Shown here piece after piece: positions 61,133 to 64,000 of a DNA stretch of 64,000 nucleotides (positions within the stretch are counted from its first letter, which is position 1; every line of letters begins with the position of its first letter). Under the pieces are notes generated by a model, which saw nothing but the letters and a program-made list of their open reading frames with translations, was not told the DNA's origin and ran no database searches. The stretch is from NCBI GenBank assembly GCA_003116975.1, contig BGKB01000160.1, forward strand, positions 1-64,000. Reading direction: 5' to 3'. The position numbers and the translations under genes were made by a program. Source of the stretch: Aurantiochytrium sp. KH105. Taxonomy: Eukaryota > Sar > Bigyra > Thraustochytrida > Thraustochytriidae.

Positions 61133-64000
61133 TTAGACTTCCTCCATGGACATATTCGAGAGCAGTGTGCTGCAAAAGCTCTCCCGCTCCACGCGACTAA
61201 TATACGACAGCTGATTGACCTTGAGCTGCAGGAGTTCTGCCTCCTCTCGCATCGCCTTGAATTTCTTGTCTCGACGATGCGCTTTTCGCTGCGCCTGCTC
61301 TAGGCGCGATTGCAAATCAAAATTTGACGCCTCTAGCTCGTGCACGTACTCTTGGAGCTGACACAGCTCCTCGCTTGCAGACAAAAGTACGCGAGACTTG
61401 CGCCGAAGCTCAGCGGCCTCTTCTTTTGCACGAATCAGCTGCAGCTCACAGCATTTTAGAGCACGCCGCTCTTCGTCCGATTGCTGCTCCAGGGCCTCCG
61501 CTTCTTGTCCGCGAGTAAGCAATGCTTCGCGTAGGCGAGCATTGTCCTCCAACAAGGACTTGATCTTGCGTTTTGCGCGCTCTTTCACTTCACTCAGCGT
61601 GCTTTCGGAAGCTTGCTGCACGAGCTGCAACTGATTCATCTCATTTTCCTTATTTTGGAGCGCCGAGACCATTTGCACACTCAGATTCTCCGAGACGAAC
61701 TTGAACATGATCGCACGCACACGCTCCGTGTAAACTCGCCACAAAGTGAATGATCCTTGCAACGCCCTCCGCTCGCGCCCAAGAGCAAGCATTCGCAACG
61801 CGCGCCTTCCAGCTTGCAGCTTGACCGTTCGCCATCGCCAATACACAAAAGCTCGCCCGAGCCTCGCGCGTTGGACCGTGTGTCGCAAACTCTTCGCACG
61901 AGCACTTTCGGCCTTCCACACAGCAAACGCTGCTCTAGCCCGCGCAGCGTCGCGACGACGCGCAGCAAGCGCGTAAAGCTTCATCGCTGTCGCACGTGTG
62001 TGCGCAAAGATCTGCCATGCCTCAAAATATCTCTGCAGACGCCGACGCGGCACAAGAACTCGTTCCCAAAACAGAACCCGGGCCTGGAGCGTGCGCTCGC
62101 TGTACTTGCTTGACGCGCACCCGCACCTCCACTGCGAGAAAGCCACTCGCTTATCCGATAGTTTCTTCTCCTCGGAGTGCCTCACCCATCGATGAAAGCA
62201 ATCGCGCAATTGTGGGAGCGATCGAAGTCGCGCTGCGACGGACCACACAGCGTGCGCTCCCCGCGCCCGCCGCTTCATGATCTGGCTTCGCTGCGCAACT
62301 ACGCTTTGTTCTCGCCAAATTGCCATAGCGCGCATAAGCAGCACTTTCTGTCCTCCGTCAGCGGCATACCCGCGTTGACGCAGCAATCGTTGAACTGCAT
62401 CACAGCGTCTCGTCTGCATCCTTGCAAATCTGTGCCAATTGCGTAATGCGTTTCGCTTCACGATAGTCTGAGCCACACGCGCCCATCTCGCAAGAACTTC
62501 CATTGCAGTCTGTCTAGCGGTCGTCCTAGCACGCCACCAGTCGAGAGCCTGCTTGAGCAAATTCCGCGAGCGCCTACGTACAAGACGGCCAAGCGCCCGG
62601 TGAGCGACGGCAGTCGCCTTCCACGCCACCCAAACAGCCTGCATTGTCAGGTGCCGCTCTGTGCGAGTCGACCGCTTCGCAGATCCTTGTGCAGACATGT
62701 CACGCAGCCATTGCGTGTGCCGCGCCCAGCCGGTAAAGGACCTTTGAAGAAGCCTCGCCTTTTCAGCACGTCGCCTTGCAACCGATTCCTTCAGACGAGC
62801 AAAGTGCATACTTAGTGAAACTTTGCGTTGTAACATCTCGCTGTGCCGGCGTGACTCCTCAAATCCGCCCGACGTCAGCTCCAACATACTGCAAAGCCTT
62901 GCCTTCGCCAGTCGATGACTGTGTGCGCGCCAACAAACAAAACAGTTGCGGAGAAGATCGCGCTCGTCCTGGGCGAACATGATGCGCTCAAAAGAAGACA
63001 GCAAGTTTGCGCGTGAAGCGTATACATTGCGATGTTGATGCAATTTGAAGAACCCTCGAAGAAGACGCGCGCGTCGTCCCCTCGTTCGGCAAATATTGGC
63101 CAGCTTGTGCAGGGCAAGCGCTTGTGCAGCGGTCTGCTTGTTTCGCAAGAGCAGCCTTCGAAGACGCTTCATTCCGTCATGCAATTGTACCCAGGCATCG
63201 AAACACCGTTGCAAAAGAGCTGTTTCTCGTGATGCACAAAGCATCATGGCCCAGCGCTCCTGAGCTCGCACCATCGTACTGTGCGCTCGTAATTGTGAAA
63301 ACCCTCGCACCAAGTCAGCTTTCTGTAGCTTGATGCGGGCGAGCCCGACCGGAAGCAGAGCCATTTCCACCTTTCGAGCCGAGGCTGCATGCGCAACGAG
63401 AAGGGAAAAGGCATGTTGCAGCGCAAAGTGATTGCTCGTCTTGATGTGGAACCGTGCGATCAGAGAGACGAGGCTCACACTTGCGCGAATGAGCTTCCAC
63501 CTTTCCCAAAATGTTGCATGCGTCTGCTCGCGGTCTGCTTGCGCTTCCGCATCGGCGTCATGCTGCGCCCTTGCGTACGCCAGCTCGCCTCTTGCTTCAG
63601 CTACGCCGCAAAGGAGAGCTGCAAACCCAGAACGAAGCAGTCGCGCTCGTCGTTGTGCAAGACACCGGCGCAGTTGCAAACCTCTTCGAGAGACGCGATT
63701 CATCCACTCGCGGCCCATGATGCCCCCCACACGTCGCAAAAACTGCTGCACGCGCACATCTGCGCCTTCTGGAAGTGTTTCGTGGGCAATGTCAACCGAA
63801 GCAACGATGCGACCTGACCGGTTTTCGATGTCATAAACAACATGACCGCCGCGCGCGCGCCCCTTGTGGGCTCTCAATGCAATCTCCACACTGACTTTGG
63901 CGCGGTTCACGCCCGCAAGCATAGCTACATGTTTCTGAAGAGTCATTTCGGCTCCAAAAGTGGAGTTGGAGCATGCCAGGTCAATTACCTGAGACACGTC
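61133..64000 (-). CDS. SFI1-like centrin-repeat protein, runs off the right edge
   Basis: The open frame covers at least 954 residues and continues past base 64000; the true start is not in the window or lies at an internal ATG. The first ~100 residues include a non-repetitive region (VEIALRAHKGRARGGHVVYD). From about residue 105 to 760 there are about fifteen units of ~30-40 residues with the pattern L-L-x-x-x-F-x-x-W (for example LLRNCFVCWRAH, LLQRSFTGWARH, LKQALDWWRA, LRDCFHRWVRH, LGRAFVYWRW), the hallmark of SFI1-type centrin-binding repeats. The last ~190 residues are a coiled coil (LLEDNARLREALLTRGQEAE). Such proteins form centrin fibres at centrioles, basal bodies or spindle poles. The CAGGTAATT at 63980-63990 resembles a splice junction, so the first residues shown may be intronic. 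Confidence 0.8.
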   Translation of the reverse strand, partial: DVSQVIDLACSNSTFGAEMTLQKHVAMLAGVNRAKVSVEIALRAHKGRARGGHVVYDIENRSGRIVASVDIAHETLPEGADVRVQQFLRRVGGIMGREWMNRVSRRGLQLRRCLAQRRARLLRSGFAALLCGVAEARGELAYARAQHDADAEAQADREQTHATFWERWKLIRASVSLVSLIARFHIKTSNHFALQHAFSLLVAHAASARKVEMALLPVGLARIKLQKADLVRGFSQLRAHSTMVRAQERWAMMLCASRETALLQRCFDAWVQLHDGMKRLRRLLLRNKQTAAQALALHKLANICRTRGRRARLLRGFFKLHQHRNVYASRANLLSSFERIMFAQDERDLLRNCFVCWRAHSHRLAKARLCSMLELTSGGFEESRRHSEMLQRKVSLSMHFARLKESVARRRAEKARLLQRSFTGWARHTQWLRDMSAQGSAKRSTRTERHLTMQAVWVAWKATAVAHRALGRLVRRRSRNLLKQALDWWRARTTARQTAMEVLARWARVAQTIVKRNALRNWHRFARMQTRRCDAVQRLLRQRGYAADGGQKVLLMRAMAIWREQSVVAQRSQIMKRRARGAHAVWSVAARLRSLPQLRDCFHRWVRHSEEKKLSDKRVAFSQWRCGCASSKYSERTLQARVLFWERVLVPRRRLQRYFEAWQIFAHTRATAMKLYALAARRRDAARARAAFAVWKAESARAKSLRHTVQRARLGRAFVYWRWRTVKLQAGRRALRMLALGRERRALQGSFTLWRVYTERVRAIMFKFVSENLSVQMVSALQNKENEMNQLQLVQQASESTLSEVKERAKRKIKSLLEDNARLREALLTRGQEAEALEQQSDEERRALKCCELQLIRAKEEAAELRRKSRVLLSASEELCQLQEYVHELEASNFDLQSRLEQAQRKAHRRDKKFKAMREEAELLQLKVNQLSYISRVERESFCSTLLSNMSMEEV

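Overview
The window is nuclear DNA of a GC-rich protist with long, mostly intron-free genes. The combination fits a stramenopile of the thraustochytrid (Labyrinthulomycete) type such as Aurantiochytrium or Hondaea: a calcium-dependent protein kinase, a Patronin/CAMSAP-like CKK protein, an SFI1-like centrin-repeat protein, a tubby-like protein, secreted proteins with PTDAPT repeats, and few short GT-AG introns. This placement is inferred from gene content; no rRNA or tRNA was found to confirm it.

Layout. 1-6923: two divergent paralogous large membrane proteins (the left one runs off the edge) separated by 3 kb with no recognisable gene. 7090-14477: an atypical GTPase fused to three C-terminal repeats, a PHOSPHO-type HAD phosphatase and a membrane-anchored aspartic protease. 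15070-17634: a 76-residue tail-anchored protein, a three-exon cyclophilin and a HIG1-domain protein. 18319-28579: a two-exon CKK coiled-coil protein and CAND1, whose 3' end is cut by a 56-N assembly gap. 29408-37054: a HPAT-like glycosyltransferase, a CDPK with a very large activation-loop insertion, and a polyproline/coiled-coil protein. 38581-45348: ribonucleotide reductase small subunit, a tubby-like protein and an SCYL2-type pseudokinase. 45349-51174: 5.8 kb without a recognisable gene, full of short tandem repeats. 51175-60978: five plus-strand genes or candidates, namely P5C reductase, a VWA/PT-repeat secreted protein, a doubtful small antisense ORF, cysteine synthase and an unknown basic protein. 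61133-64000: an SFI1-like protein running off the right edge.

Organisation. Genes mostly alternate in divergent and convergent pairs. Convergent 3' ends lie about 150-690 bases apart, and divergent starts are separated by 0.6-3 kb. Short tandem repeats such as CGCA, GAAC, CAG, GCAAG and TGCC sit within about 20-240 bases upstream of many start codons. Several functions cluster around microtubule-organising and trafficking biology (CKK protein, SFI1-like protein, SCYL2, tubby, GTPase), but nothing in the sequence shows that they are co-regulated. Starts given here are the first plausible ATG; several longer open frames begin at TTG, GTG or CTG and were trimmed. No viral or LTR-type element was recognised.
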